DNA of 64,000 nt from Sorex araneus (GCF_027595985.1 NC_073303.1:326863679-326927678), one strand, 5' to 3'. Positions 45,781-57,423 are shown, counted from the stretch's first letter. The notes: generated from the letters alone by a model not told the origin. Translations and numbers: made by a program.

Positions 45781-46907
45781 CATGTTCATGCAGAACCATT
45801 GTGAGTTTTATCTGGTTTGGAGAGAGAATTTCAAATGAGTGTTTGATAACTGCTGTATACAATTATTTTTACAAGACTTCATCTTGAGAAATTTCTATTT
45901 CAAATCAGAGGTTGACTATGAGAACTTTATTTTCATAACACCCATGCCACCAGATACATTAGTCACACATGTTCTTAGTTCTCCCTTTCATGAGCTTATG
46001 TGTGTGCAAATACTGCCCTTATGAATTTTCGGAGAGGGGGAGGGAGGAAAGGCACCGCACATTCTCAGACAGTCTTTTGTAAATGTGTTCTTTCATTCTT
46101 CCTCTTGCCTATTTTAATGTTTCAAAACTCATACATTTTTGTTTTGGCTCCCACAGAACTATTTTGTTTTGTCTATATTGCATTGATGAATTGTTCTAGT
46201 TATAGAGATATCCACAAAGTATTAGAGTTGTCAAAATAGTTTATATTTAAGGATAGTATTTTTTTAGTTACTGTAGTAACAAAATGAAACTGAGCCAGAG
46301 ATCAATATTAGACAAGGACAACTGTCACTGTCTCAAAGCAGAAAGAAAAGAGCAGTTTATCCTCAGTTTACTTTTACCTCCAACCCCTTGCCAAGCCTAA
46401 ATATCGACTTTTGAGTTTGCAGATAAGACAGTTTCTTAAGGGACCAGTCTATGAGGCTTTATTTTTTGTTCCGAAGTCCACACTTCTTTCCTAATTCTTT
46501 CCTTATAAAAACTCTTTCTCGTGACCTTGCAGATCCGTTGAGCGTATGAGTCCTTCCTCCAAGTGCTGCAGTGCTGCCGATTAAGCTTTTCCACCACCTG
46601 TCCCCTGAGCTCTCATTCCACTGGACCTCAAGCAGCAGTGGCACCTCCACTGCAGTTACAGAAATAATATATATTTACAGGAGCTAGAGCCAGTTGTTTA
46701 CCATGTGTAAGTTTATGTATATTAAAAGTATAATCCTATGTATTCTTAGGATGACATACTCGGGCAGACCTTAGTATTAACTCACCTCTAGTCAGAGGAA
46801 AATTAAGGCGTAAAGGTGTCAGCTATTTTGCTCACAGTAAGGCAATGAATACATGATCAGAGGTTCAGTTTTGACCAAGTATTTGATTCCAGAGTTCCAC
46901 CCCCCTC
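45780..46907. other. Unique sequence
   Basis: Nothing recognised. Confidence 0.4.
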
Positions 46908-47089
46908 TTTTTTTTTTTTGCAGTGGGGAGCCACATCCTACCAGGAGTTGCTTCGGGTTTACTCCTGGCTCATGTTCAGGGACCACTCCTGGTGGGCCTT
47001 CAGGGACCATATGTACTACTAAAGATCAATCCCAGGCTTGTCCTGTGCAAGGCAAGTGCCTTACCCACTGTATTATTTCTCCAGCCCAG
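46908..47089 (-). mobile_element. SOR-like SINE, class A, diverged
   Basis: T run, GGGGAGCCACATCCTACCAGG, GGGACCATATGTACTACTAA, head end TATTATTTCTCCAGCCC. Confidence 0.88.
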
Positions 47090-47127
47090 AATTCAAATTT
47101 TAAGCCTTTTTCTAACTAACCTTCAAG

Positions 47128-47366
47128 TAGCACTGTAGCACTGTCGTTCCGTTTTGCTCGAGCGGGCACCAGTAATGTCTCCATTGTGAGACTTGTTGTT
47201 AGTTTTTTGCATATTTAATATGCCAGGGGTAGCTTGCCAGGCTCTGCTGTGCGGGTGGGATACTCTCAGTAGCTTGCCAGACTCTCCTAGAGGGACGGAG
47301 GAATCGAAATCCAGGTCGGCGGCATGCAAGGCAAACAACCTACCCACTGTGCTATCACTCCAGTCC
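47128..47366 (-). mobile_element. SOR SINE, class B (older of a pair)
   Basis: Antisense tail GTAGCACTGTAGCACTGTCG to head end GCTATCACTCCAGTCC. Its head end served as target for the next SINE. Confidence 0.94.
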
Positions 47367-47367
47367 T

Positions 47368-47596
47368 GTCACTGTCACTGTCATCCCATTGCTCATCGAT
47401 TTGTTCGAGCGGGCACCAGTAACGTCTCTCATTGTGAGACTTATTGTTACTGTCTCTGGCATATCCAATATGCCATGGTAGCTTGCAGGCGAGATACTCT
47501 CAGTAGCTTGCCAGCTCTCCAAGAGGGGCAGAGGAATCGAACACGGGTCGACTGCGTGAAAGGCGAACGCCCTACCTCTGTGCTATCGCTCCAACC
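47368..47596 (-). mobile_element. SOR SINE, class B (younger of a pair)
   Basis: Same orientation as its neighbour. A perfect 12-bp target duplication CACTCCAGTCCT at 47356-47367 and 47597-47608 shows that it inserted into the end of the older SINE. Shortened between the two internal GGCAAGCTACC motifs. Confidence 0.95.
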
Positions 47597-47608
47597 CACT
47601 CCAGTCCT

Positions 47609-47824
47609 AAAATTAATTTATTTATTCAATATTTTTGAGTTCCTGTTTACTAAAATGAATCCAATTAATATAATTTCAAGGTTCTAATAGGTTTTATTTA
47701 AATTCATGACTCCCAAGTCACCAGTGCCATATTTCATCAGATAATTATTACCACCATGTAATAAATGCTTTATTTTTAGTCCAAAAACTGTTTTATAACA
47801 TTAAAGAAAAACTCACTTGGTGGA
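47609..47824. other. AT-rich unique sequence
   Basis: Nothing recognised. Confidence 0.4.
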
Positions 47825-47840
47825 CACACGCCACTTTTTT

Positions 47841-48323
47841 CTTTTTCTTTTTAAAACTAATAGTAATTTTATTTATTTTTTATATTTTTTAATTTAATTT
47901 TTTAATTAGTGAGTCACAGTGAGGGTATAGTTACAGATTCACACATTTTTGTTCATGTTTTTCCCTCATGCAATGTTTAAGAGCCCATCCCTCCACCAGT
48001 GTCCATTCTCCGCCACCAATGAACCCAGTATCCCTCCCCCCCCCCAGTCTCATCCTCCCACCTTACCCTGCCTCTGTGGCGGGGCATTCCAATTTGATAT
48101 CTCTCTTTCCTTTTGGGTGTTGTGGTTTGAAATAGGGGTATTGAGTGGTCATCCTGTTCAGTCTCTAGTCTACTTTCAGCACACATCTCCCCTCCCGCGC
48201 AGGATCTCCAATCACATATTACTTGGTGTTCCCCTCTCTATCTGGGATGACTTTCCCCCAGCGTGTGAGGCCAGCTTCCAAGCTATGGAGCCAACCTCCT
48301 GGTATTATATACTACCATTCTAA
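47841..48323 (-). mobile_element. 5'-truncated LINE-1 3' end
   Basis: The antisense terminus TTAATTAGTGAGTCACAGTG and a long C-rich tract match the 215-748 family in reverse. Flanked by CACACGCCACTTTTTT at 47825-47840 and CACACCCCACTTTTTT at 48324-48339. Confidence 0.9.
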
Positions 48324-48339
48324 CACACCCCACTTTTTT

Positions 48340-48812
48340 AAAATTTTATTTTATTATATTGAATCACCGTGAAAAAAATACAAAGCTTTCAGGTATAAGT
48401 CTGTCATATAATGATTGAAACCCAATCCCTTCACCTGTGCACATGTTCCACCACCAAGAACCTCAATATACCCCCCTCCCACCCAACCCACCCAACCCCC
48501 ACCTAAGTAGCTAATGATCTTCATTTTATTCTCTATACTTTGAATACATTCAATATTTCAATAGAGAACTCACTATTATTGTTTGGAATTTTCCCCCAAC
48601 AATCAGGCCTGCTGAAAAGGCATCATTTAATAATTTCTTTTCATTGCTGAGAATGAACATTCTATGAGCTGTCGAGGTTGCGTGGTCTTGGATTTCTGTA
48701 AGAAGCCGCTCTGGGTACCAAAATGGGTTAGAAGACCTCTTGGATGATAGTCTTTAGGAGCAGAGGGTCTGTTTCGAGAGCAGCAGCTCCGGATCTTATC
48801 TGGGCTGAGGGC
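48340..48812 (-). mobile_element. 473-bp retroposon related to 10851-11474
   Basis: The tail reads TATTGAATCACCGTGAAAA in antisense. The middle shares GAACTCACTATTATTGTTTGG with the 10851-11474 element, which has ACTCACTATTGTTGTGGAG. The 5' part is moderately GC-rich. The right flank GTGCCACTTTTTTT at 48813-48826 repeats the same target as the preceding L1. Confidence 0.75.
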
Positions 48813-48826
48813 GTGCCACTTTTTTT

Positions 48827-49081
48827 TTTTTTAAAGTGGCATAAAATCTGTGATGATTATGTGGTAAAATGTGGTTGAAAGGCATTTCAACAAAATGAAC
48901 TATTCAGAACAAAAGGTTTTCGGAGGTCAAGAAGTGTGGCTTTAGTATATGATCTCCATTTTATGCCTGACATTTTTAAAAAACTCCTTAGATGAGTATA
49001 ACACTATCCTAAGTATAGTCATATCAATGTTGTATAATCACTATATCTTTTTATTTATTGAGTTCTATAGTTTATCTTCAC
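48827..49081. other. Unique sequence
   Basis: Nothing recognised. Confidence 0.4.
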
Positions 49082-49352
49082 CATTTCTAAAACTGTATCA
49101 CTGTATCACTGTCATCCTGTTGTTCATCGATTTGCTCAAGTGGGCACCAGTAACGTCTCCATTGTGAGACTTGTTACTGTTTTTGGCATATCAAATACAC
49201 CACAGTTAGCTTGCCAGGCTCTTCCATTCAGGCAACATACTCTCGGTAGCTTGCAGGGCTCTCCAAGAGGGGTGGAGGATTGAACCGGGGTCGGCCGCAT
49301 GCAAGGCAAACGCTCTACTCACTGTGCTATCGCTCAAGCTCATTTCTAAAAC
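49082..49352 (-). mobile_element. SOR SINE, class B, with target duplication
   Basis: The SINE is 49094-49340, between CATTTCTAAAAC at 49082-49093 and 49341-49352. The antisense tail reads TGTATCACTGTATCACTG. Confidence 0.97.
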
Positions 49353-49627
49353 ATACAAATAAAATAATAGATACTCATAATATGTCTTACTATGAAAGAA
49401 GAGTAACCTTAGAAAATTTAAACTGCTTTTTGATGTGTAAGTTATTATACAATACTATGATTTATATTCAATCACAAAAGGTTAAAAGTAGACATATATT
49501 TTGATACTTTTACATTATATCCAAATTCTCTTTGCTTATAATTCAGTATAATAATTTATAATTATTAATAAATAGAACAGTAAATAAGATTATATTGATT
49601 AGCTATTTTAATAAGAAATAATTATCT
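49353..49627. other. AT-rich unique sequence
   Basis: Nothing recognised. Confidence 0.4.
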
Positions 49628-49883
49628 GTAGCACTGCACTGTAGCACTGTTGTTCCATTGTTCATAGATTTGCTTGAGCAGGCACCAGTAATGTCTCCAT
49701 TGTGAGACTTGTTGTTACTGTTTTTGGCATATCGAATATGCCATGGGATGCTTGCCAGGCTCTGCTGTGCAGGTGAGATACTCTTGGTAGTTTGCTGGGC
49801 TCTCTGAGAGGAACAGAGGAATTGAACCTGGGTCAGCCGCATGCAAGGCAAATGCCCTACTCGCTGTGCTATTGCTCCAGTCC
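49628..49883 (-). mobile_element. SOR SINE, class B
   Basis: Antisense tail GTAGCACTGCACTGTAGCAC, palindrome CATATCGAATATGCC, antisense B box GGAATTGAACCTGGG, head end GCTATTGCTCCAGTCC. Confidence 0.96.
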
Positions 49884-49975
49884 AATTAACAACTATATTT
49901 TGATTTTTAGAAAACAGCATTATATTTCTACATTTATCTATCACAGTTTTCTTTCCATTATAAATATATTTATTA

Positions 49976-50152
49976 GGGCCCAGAGAGATAGTACAGAGTC
50001 TTAGGTAGTTTCCTTGCATGTGGTCAACCAAAGTTCAATTCTTAGATACCACAGATAATTTCCTGAGCACTGCCAGAAATAAGCCCTGAGCACAGAGATG
50101 AGAGTAAGCCCTAAGTACCCCAGTGTGCATGCCCTCATAAAACAAAAAAAAA
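49976..50152 (+). mobile_element. SOR-like SINE, class A, diverged
   Basis: GGGCCCAGAGAGATAGTACAG head, TTGCATGTGGTCAACC, body CCTGAGCACTGCCAG, A-rich tail. Confidence 0.9.
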
Positions 50153-51550
50153 TCTAGCTTCCATCAACTACCATGCAACTGATATCCTTTATTGTTACAT
50201 GCTTGTTAAATCATCTCAGTATTTTAATAACCAGGTATGAATAAACAAATGTTTGGGAATTTAGTTGTCTCTCTTAAACACTAAAACAAAGTTAATATAT
50301 ATGTGATATTGTTAGAGTTTATTCAACTTCAATTTTCTTTGCTGTAAATCAGGCATTATAACAGTCTATTTCACGTAAGTCATTGAGTTAATATAAGTAA
50401 GTGGTTAAGTGAACAAAGCACTGGAGTTGTGGAAACCTTGTAAGTTCCATTGGTAGTTAAATGTCTGTTGCTGTTTTGATTATACATAATTATATTAGTT
50501 ATTTTTTTCAGAAGTATTCATCTCTCTTTTATTCCTTATTTTCCTTTATTTCTGTCAAGGATTATAGTGTTTTTTAAATAAAAATCTTATTTTCAAGTTG
50601 AAGCGATTTAAGAGAATAAAATCATTTGCTTTGAATGGGAGCTCTTTTTATTTTCCAATTCTATGTTACTTGACCTAGGAAGTAGTAGATACTCATGCTT
50701 TGTATTTTTCTCACCTTACTAAATAAGTTTATTCAGAAGGGTTTTTTGTTTTTCTCAATTTTTTCAGATCCTGATAATGATAGCTATAACTAATTAGACT
50801 CATAGTATAGACACTATCTAAGATTGCAAATTATGTTGTTATTTAGATTAAATAATAAAATAAAACGTTTTTGTCAGGACAAGATTCATTGTGATGACAA
50901 AACCGCCAAATAGTGGCATGAACAAGATGGATGATTGCTTCTCTCCCATGTAATTGGGAGCAAGGGGTGTTGCCAACTCCACAGTTATCAGGCACCAGGC
51001 ATCTTCAATCACTCTATGCTGATATCCTCAAAACATTATTTCTAATCCATGGCTCAAGAGGGTTACTTGGGTACTGAGATCACTTCCAAACCAAGTAAGT
51101 CCCTACCGGTCAATGAATGATAGTATGATTGATACCTTCACAAACTGATGTACTAAATAATTAGTAATTTTCCTTCCTAAACACCTGTTGACTAATTAGC
51201 AACAGATTGCACTCATTTGGTGGTGTGCATTTGAGTAAAGAGAGTATCTCTGAAGTCCTGCTACGCTGTCTCATCTCATTTTCACAGCAACATGTTGAGC
51301 CCTTGATTATTATCCCCATTTTTATCTATGAAGAAATAGAATTTAAGTGATCCAGAAGTCAAAAAGCTCTCTGGTTGAAATAGGCTAAGATGAGAGTATT
51401 TAAATTTTTTAATTAAGTATTTTTATGTAGGAGTTTTTCTCAGGTCAATAGAATAACAGTCTTTAGCAAAGAGATACTCTAGACAAGAGAAAGCAATAAA
51501 ATAGAGACAGTTTCTTTAAGAGTCAAATGAGGCATGTGTCAGGATGTGTC
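50153..51550. other. AT-rich unique sequence with an ancient repeat trace
   Basis: Around 51270-51365, ATTATCCCCATTTTTATCTA with AAGTGATCCAGAAGTC resembles MIR/L2-type repeats. The rest is unrecognised. Confidence 0.4.
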
Positions 51551-51655
51551 TCAATGAGCTGGAAGAAGTTCTTCACTTATTAGAGCCCTTGACTCAGTCC
51601 TCAGCATCAAATGGTCCCCTGCCCCCCGACCCCTCCTCCAGTTCTGCTGGGAATG
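51551..51655 (+). mobile_element. Eroded SOR-like SINE
   Basis: GAGCTGGAAGAAGTTCTTC, GACTCAGTCCTCAGCATC and AAATGGTCCCCTGCC retain head and body order. Confidence 0.6.
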
Positions 51656-51766
51656 ACTTCCGTCCTCGATGTCCTGAAGGGAAAAGAAATGTATTGAGGT
51701 AAAAAGATATTACATGTATGGACTCTAACCCCCCAAAAAATAGTGTCATTTTTTAAAAAAGAGTTT

Positions 51767-51921
51767 GGGGAACTAGAGAAATAGGACAGTGTGTAGGGGA
51801 TGGCCTTGCACAACAGCAGTCTCGGTTCAATCTCTAGCATCCCATTTAATCCCCTGAGCCTCACCTGGAAGATCCCTGAACAATGCTAGATTTAAGGTGA
51901 CCCCAAAACAGAAATAATTTT
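51767..51921 (+). mobile_element. SOR-like SINE, class A, target of an L1
   Basis: GGGGAACTAGAGAAATAGG head, B-box-like CGGTTCAATCTCTAGC, body to GGTGACCCCAAAACAG. Its tail was used as insertion site by the L1 at 51922. Confidence 0.85.
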
Positions 51922-52188
51922 TTTTACACTTTTCTTTGCTATTTTTATTTTTTTTATTTATTTTTATTTTTTTTTAATTAATTTATTTATTTTTAATTAG
52001 TGAATCACCGTGAGGGCACATTTACAGATTTATACACTTTTGTGCTTATGCTTCCCTCATACAAAGTCCGGGAACCCATCCCTTCACCAGTGCCCATTCT
52101 CCACCACCAGTAAACCCAGCATCCCTCCCACCCTCCCCGATCCCATCTCCCCCCACCCCGCCCTGCCACGGTGGCAGGGCATTCCCTT
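51922..52188 (-). mobile_element. 5'-truncated LINE-1 3' end
   Basis: An 18-bp duplication CAAAACAGAAATAATTTT at 51904-51921 and 52189-52206 brackets it. Long T-rich start, antisense terminus TAGTGAATCACCGTGAGGG and the C-rich antisense tract are clear. Confidence 0.95.
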
Positions 52189-52206
52189 CAAAACAGAAAT
52201 AATTTT

Positions 52207-52737
52207 AAAAGAAGAAGAGATTAGGAAGCAAACAACACCGAGAACAAGGGGTGACCACGTGATGATCCGGGAGGCTTTGTCTGCCTCCCTGCCTTCTGCT
52301 GCAAAGCTGGCCTGGCCCTGTCTGCACGGTCCTGTTCACCTTGCTCTCTCTTCCTTCTCTGTTCCTTTCTTTCACAAAAGTTTTTCTTTACTTACTGGGC
52401 AAGGGCAAGGGGCATTTCTATTTCAGAAAAGATACATCTTGGCATTCAAATTATTGTTGCCTTCACAAGAAAGCATTGATTTTATAACAATAGAAATCCT
52501 TGAAATCTTTCCTCTCCTGCTGCATACAAATTACTGTTACTTACAAAAAATTAACAGTACTTTGGCAGTCTGATTACCATTTTAGAAACCTCAGTATCAC
52601 CCTCCTCCTTACGATCATCTCTTCTTTTCAAGCACTTAAATAGAATCCTCCTTCTCCATCTCACACCCATCAGTTTATGGAGCATGGATTATATTCTGTA
52701 TGCTAACAATTCCTCCGCAAAACTTCCTTCCTCAGTT
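52207..52737. other. Unique sequence
   Basis: Nothing recognised. The 187-codon frame 52010-52573 begins inside the L1 and is not a gene. Confidence 0.5.
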
Positions 52738-52896
52738 GGAGAGACGGCAGAGGAGTTAGATTGCTTGCCTTGCACATGGTCGGTCATGATCCCTGGAATA
52801 GGCTCCCTGAACACCATCAGGAGTGAGCCCTAAGCACAGATCTGGGAGTAAACTCTGGGCACTGCCAGGTGTGCCACCACCTCCCCCAAATTAAAC
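52738..52896 (+). mobile_element. SOR-like SINE, class A, diverged
   Basis: GGAGAGACGGCAGAGGAG head, TTGCCTTGCACATGGTCGG, body GGCACTGCCAGGTGTG, C-rich tail. Confidence 0.87.
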
Positions 52897-53072
52897 AAGT
52901 CACAAAAGTTTAATTTTTGTGATACTTTATAGTTCCATACTTTATAATTCCATTTGAAAGAGCTATCTGGAGTTGCTAAATTCACAGAGACAGAAAGTAA
53001 AATGGGTGGCTGCCAGAGACTGGGGGGAGTAGGAAAAGGGGGAATCATTGATATTATTTTGAGGAAGAGGGA

Positions 53073-53233
53073 TTGGGCCACATATAAAGCTGGTGGGCTT
53101 GCTCCTGGATCTGCGCTCAGGGATCACTCCTGGTTCTGTGCTCAGGGATTACTTCTTATGTGTTAGGAGAAACCACATTTGATGCTGAGGATTATAACCA
53201 GAATATAAGCCCTGTACTACTTCACCCATCCCC
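53073..53233 (-). mobile_element. SOR-like SINE, class A, diverged
   Basis: GGGCCACATATAAAGCTGG, GCGCTCAGGGATCACTCCTGG and head end TACTTCACCCATCCC. A segment of the body appears duplicated. Confidence 0.8.
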
Positions 53234-54718
53234 AGAACGTTTTAGTGGGAATATATTTTCAATTTGAGAACTGAAAAAAAGATTCCAGAGATAGTAATGG
53301 TAATAGTTTCATGAATGTACTGAACGTCCCTGAAATAAAAACCTAAAAATAATTAGAATGGTAAATTTTATGTTATTTAAATTTATCACAATGATAAGGA
53401 AGGATACCTGCACACAGAGATGTTAAGGAAAAGTTCATATAGCTAATAAATTCTAGAGTTAAATTAGAATCTTGGATTTTGGTTTTAGATTCTGTGTTCT
53501 TAGTTTCTGGATTTCTAGTTTAGAGCTAGTTTATGAGAAAAATATTTTTTATGCTTTAAATTTCATTTCAACCAGTACTGAGGAATGGAATTTTAGAATT
53601 GGAAGTGAGATTCTCTTTCTTTGAGTAGAGGTAACTAAAAAGTGTAATTATCAAACCAACCAACAATAGAAACAAAGCAATGAAACATGGGTCATATGGT
53701 GCCTTAAGTTTTTCAGAAGATAATTTTAGGAAAAGGCCATGTGATACATAATCCTTAATTATAAAACTCTTGAACAAGTTAGAAAAATGGAGACTGAATT
53801 GGTACTATCTAGCACAGTGATTTTACCTTTTGGAAGATCTAAGATCTAAGAATCTTCTGAAAATCACTAGTTATTTCTCCTGAATAAATAGTTGCCTGCA
53901 AATTCACAGCAGTTTTCATCTGACATTGAGAGTTAAGTCCAGGGAGCTCCGAATTCCTTCTTGAATGGATCCCTTGTGTCTCATGAACCCCAGGAAAAGA
54001 ATTGCTGGCCGTAGGTTCTGCAGACGAAAGAATATTTTTAATAAAATATGAATCTACAAAGCAAAAACATTTTTTTGAAAGCAATGGCCCCACACACTGA
54101 ATGACTGCATTATAATAAAAAGAGCGCTGAATTTAGAAACAGATTTTAACTGAGACTCAGCTTATGTCCCTTCCACTGACCACTTAGACCTGCTTTTATG
54201 CTTAAATGAATCATACATTGTGAAAAGGTTTGGGGAATTGCAAAGTATAATACAGTTTTGTCCTTACATTTAACTGTGTTCTAGCTTCATTTCCAGGAGG
54301 AGATATTAAAATTTTCTGGTACTAGAGATAATGAAATTAACTGACTGTCTATATACAAAGTGATATGAAAAATTCAATCCATGTATTAGATATTCTTTCC
54401 CACACTTTTTCTAAACTAGGAACACTTTTGATATGAAATAATTCAATCAAAATTAAACAGACTTTCCACTTTATTTTTGTTTGTTGTTTTAGTGGCAAAG
54501 TCACATATTACAAGTGTATTACAATTTATGAATAACTCTGAGGTTCATATGTTTGTCCTCTGCTACACATTGCTTTGCTTCTCTGTGTAAACACTCATAT
54601 CAGTACTCATTTAGGCACAAATATTTACCAGCTTGTGAAATATCAGTAAGCTATGATTCACAAAATGTAGAAACTAGGAATCAAATTTCAATGATGCTCA
54701 AAAGAAAGTAGAAAGAAG
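53234..54718. other. AT-rich unique sequence
   Basis: About 1.5 kb with nothing recognised. Confidence 0.45.
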
Positions 54719-54889
54719 ACCAGGGAAAGAGTATGAGGATGAAGGCACTTGCTTGCATCCAGCAAGTCCTGGTTTAATGCTCAGCACTAAATATATTCCC
54801 TTAAGCTCCACCAGTGATGATTCTTTAGCACTGAGCCAGAAGTAGCCCCTGAGCACCGCCAGATGTGGCCTAAAGGCACCCTCCATAAA
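54719..54889 (+). mobile_element. SOR-like SINE, class A, diverged
   Basis: CAGGGAAAGAGTATGAGG head, GCATCCAGCAAGTCCTGG, body CCCCTGAGCACCGCCAGATG. Confidence 0.85.
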
Positions 54890-54907
54890 GAAAATTTTTC
54901 TTATTAT

Positions 54908-55121
54908 GGACTGGAGTGATAGCACACTAGGTAGGGCATTTGCCTTGCATGCGTCCAACCCGGGTTCGATTCCTCTGTCCCTCTTGGAGAGCCCAGCAAG
55001 CTACCCATGGTGTATTCGGTATGCCAGAAACAGTAACAAGTCTCACAATGGAGATATTACTGGTGCCTGCTCGAGCAAATGGATGAATGATGAGACAACA
55101 GTGCTAAACAGTGCAGTGCCA
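54908..55121 (+). mobile_element. SOR SINE, class B, internal deletion
   Basis: GACTGGAGTGATAGCACAC head and B box GGGTTCGATTCC are good. Only one of the two GGCAAGCTACC motifs remains, as expected if recombination between them deleted about 45 bases. Tail AACAGTGCTAAACAGTGCAG. Confidence 0.95.
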
Positions 55122-55396
55122 TGGTTGTTAACTATATTACTTCAAAAATTGTTTATGTTACTTGAAAAATAAGGCTTATTGGATTCAAACTGTTTAAATT
55201 TAGTTATAAACAAAAATGTAGCTAAACAAGAAAAAGATAAGTAACATTGTGTATTATAATTAAATTAAAATATTTATTTTTTAGAGCACAATAACATTGA
55301 GTTCGTGTTTTGAAATATCCCTTTCAATATTTTTGGTTTATAAACTCATTTTCTTTATAAACTCATTTTCTTTATTTTTATATTTTCTTTACTTAG
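55122..55396. other. AT-rich unique sequence
   Basis: A 19-base tandem duplication, TTATAAACTCATTTTCTTT, is present near 55338-55375. The rest is unrecognised. Confidence 0.5.
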
Positions 55397-55504
55397 GAGT
55401 AATTCCTGGCAGTGCTCAGAGGACCATATGAGTTTCTGGAGGCTAACCTGGGGTCAATGAACTGCAAAGCACCTTACTCCTTGTACTATTTCTCTGGCCC
55501 CAAA
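55397..55504 (-). mobile_element. SOR-like SINE, class A, truncated
   Basis: GGAGTAATTCCTGGCAGTGC, GGACCATATGAGTTTCTGG, head end TATTTCTCTGGCCCC. Confidence 0.8.
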
Positions 55505-55519
55505 CCTTCCATATGCACC

Positions 55520-55625
55520 ATGGAGATAGCTCAAAGACCTAGTGCTACTAATTTGTATCTAGTCAATTCTAAGCACTGCCAGGAATTCCTCCTGAGAACA
55601 AAGCCAAGAATAGCCCCTGAGTGTA
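55520..55625 (+). mobile_element. Eroded SOR-like SINE
   Basis: ATGGAGATAGCTCAAAGACC head and body CTAAGCACTGCCAGGAATTC with AGCCCCTGAGTGTAG. Confidence 0.6.
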
Positions 55626-55729
55626 GAAAACTAAGGCTCACCGAGGTTACTGGGACGGCCAGTGGTCAAGGAAAGGCTAAGGAAGAAAGAGGACCCAGCT
55701 GGTCCCTAATTTGTTACTTTTTATTCAAT

Positions 55730-56189
55730 CTTTAAACTTCCATTTCCTGCACTCCCAGCTCTGGCCACTCTCTTGATCTACTCTACCCCTTTCTCTAGTC
55801 TCTCCTTCCCCTTGTCTCTCTCTTGGAACCCCTTTTCGCTCATGGCGCAATATATTGACGTCACCAAAGGCACCAAAAGATCTTACAGGAAGAACATTGA
55901 GGCAACATTATTCTCTTGTATCTGCAGGCCAGTAATCTAGGCCTCCGGAAAGAAGATACAAAACCAGAACTGAAGCCTTCCTTGGGCTGAAAAGCACTTG
56001 GATTTACATACCAAAGACTGGGCTGGGCTGCCACATGAAATCTACATTGTCAATTACAAACTAGGCAGCACCTGAAATCTACATCCCAAAGACTAGGCTG
56101 GGCCAGAGCCTGGAATCTACAATGTAGCAGAATACCTGTTCTCTAGGACAGATACTCTTTCAGCAGGACCCATCCAACGATGATATCCC
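55730..56189. other. Sequence flanking the second ERV-like repeat
   Basis: Pyrimidine-rich at 55740-55840, then a stretch with several near-repeats of CCTGGAATCTACA/CCTGAAATCTACA (about 56030-56125). It may be part of the same element as 56190-56710, as copy 1 is also preceded by CT-rich sequence. Confidence 0.35.
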
Positions 56190-56710
56190 ATGGTTGTGTT
56201 TCTCCTTTCCTTGTCCAACAAACATATAAGCATTCATAATATTAATCGTTTTGTATGGGCATAGCAAGAGATGCATCAAGCTTTTAGAATTGCTCTCCTG
56301 GGGCCATCTCAATCTCAGACTACAGTGCTCATGCCAGATTAGTCTTTCCTATCCCTAGCAGGGTCCTAGTCTCGTCATTACTTTAAGATCATGACAGCAC
56401 TTGTCCATGATCAGACTCTTAACTTACAGTTAAGAATGAGGCACTTTGGCCAGGCCCGTCTCGATGCCAGGGTAGCACATAACTTACCGCTTGCCCTGGG
56501 TCCGTCTCGCTCCCGTTGGGACCCTGCCTTTTAGAGGGCTAGGAACTGAGGGCAACCAAGGCTACAGTCAAGAAAGCAGATGCCCGGGAATTAATAATAT
56601 TCAAAGACAATTAAGTCCCAATTGCAAAGGCATATTAATAAATGTCTTTCTTTGTCCATACAAAAAGGATTTCCTCTGAATAAACTATGCAAAGGACTCA
56701 AGGAGAAGAG
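56190..56710 (+). repeat. ERV-like interspersed repeat, copy 2
   Basis: Collinear with 17180-17745. Shared landmarks include CAGGGTCCTAGTCTCGTCAT, ATCATGACAGCACTTGTCCA, GCCCTGGGTCC and GTTGGGACCCTGCC. The two copies are clearly diverged, so both are old. Confidence 0.7.
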
Positions 56711-57261
56711 AAAAACATTATTTACAAGTCAACAGAACACTAAGAAAGAAGCTACAAATAAACAAAGAGGAATAGGAGCACTGTAACAGGAGTAACCCAA
56801 TAAACCTAAACTACCCGAGGCTATGTATAGCCTCAAACCAAATATAAAACAAGCAAATACTTACTTAAGTTAATTAGAATGTCATTAATAACTGAAATAA
56901 ATAATAATAAACACAGCAGGGAAAGAAATGATATCTAAGAATTGAGAGATGGCTAGGCAAAACATATCATATATATTATTATAGCTGAAGATCATCACAA
57001 AATGATGAAAATGTCAACTATGAGGCTGATTCTCACACATGAAATAACATTAATTTTACATTGATTATAAAATTTTCAACTGTGAAACTAATGCTGATAC
57101 ATAAAATATAAATTAAAATTAATTCGCAAAAATAGAACATAACATTTTCCTATTTTATGATTTCTACTATATAAAACCGAGATTTCGCAAAAATAAAGTG
57201 ATCATTTGGTGAAAAATTAATAAATAAACTTGTATTTATTAGATTGTTGCTGCTGTTGTTG
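56711..57261. other. A-rich unique sequence
   Basis: Nothing recognised. Confidence 0.4.
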
Positions 57262-57423
57262 TTTAGGGAGGGACACTCTAATGTTCTCAGGGCTTGCTCT
57301 TGACTCTGTGCTCAGGGATCACTCCTTGTATTCCTCAAGGGACCTATATGTGGTAGCAGTAATTAAACTCCTGCCAGTTGCTTGCAAAGCAGGTGTCTTA
57401 ACCACTATACTATTTCTTTGGCT
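57262..57423 (-). mobile_element. SOR-like SINE, class A, diverged
   Basis: GTTCTCAGGGCTTGCTCTTG, GTGCTCAGGGATCACTCC, head end TACTATTTCTTTGGC. Confidence 0.8.

Noticed and set aside
47193..47687. 164-codon frame
   Set aside because: Runs through two antisense class B SINEs.
49603..50031. 142-codon minus-strand frame
   Set aside because: Composed of a class B SINE in sense orientation plus flanks. The same peptide motif recurs wherever class B occurs.
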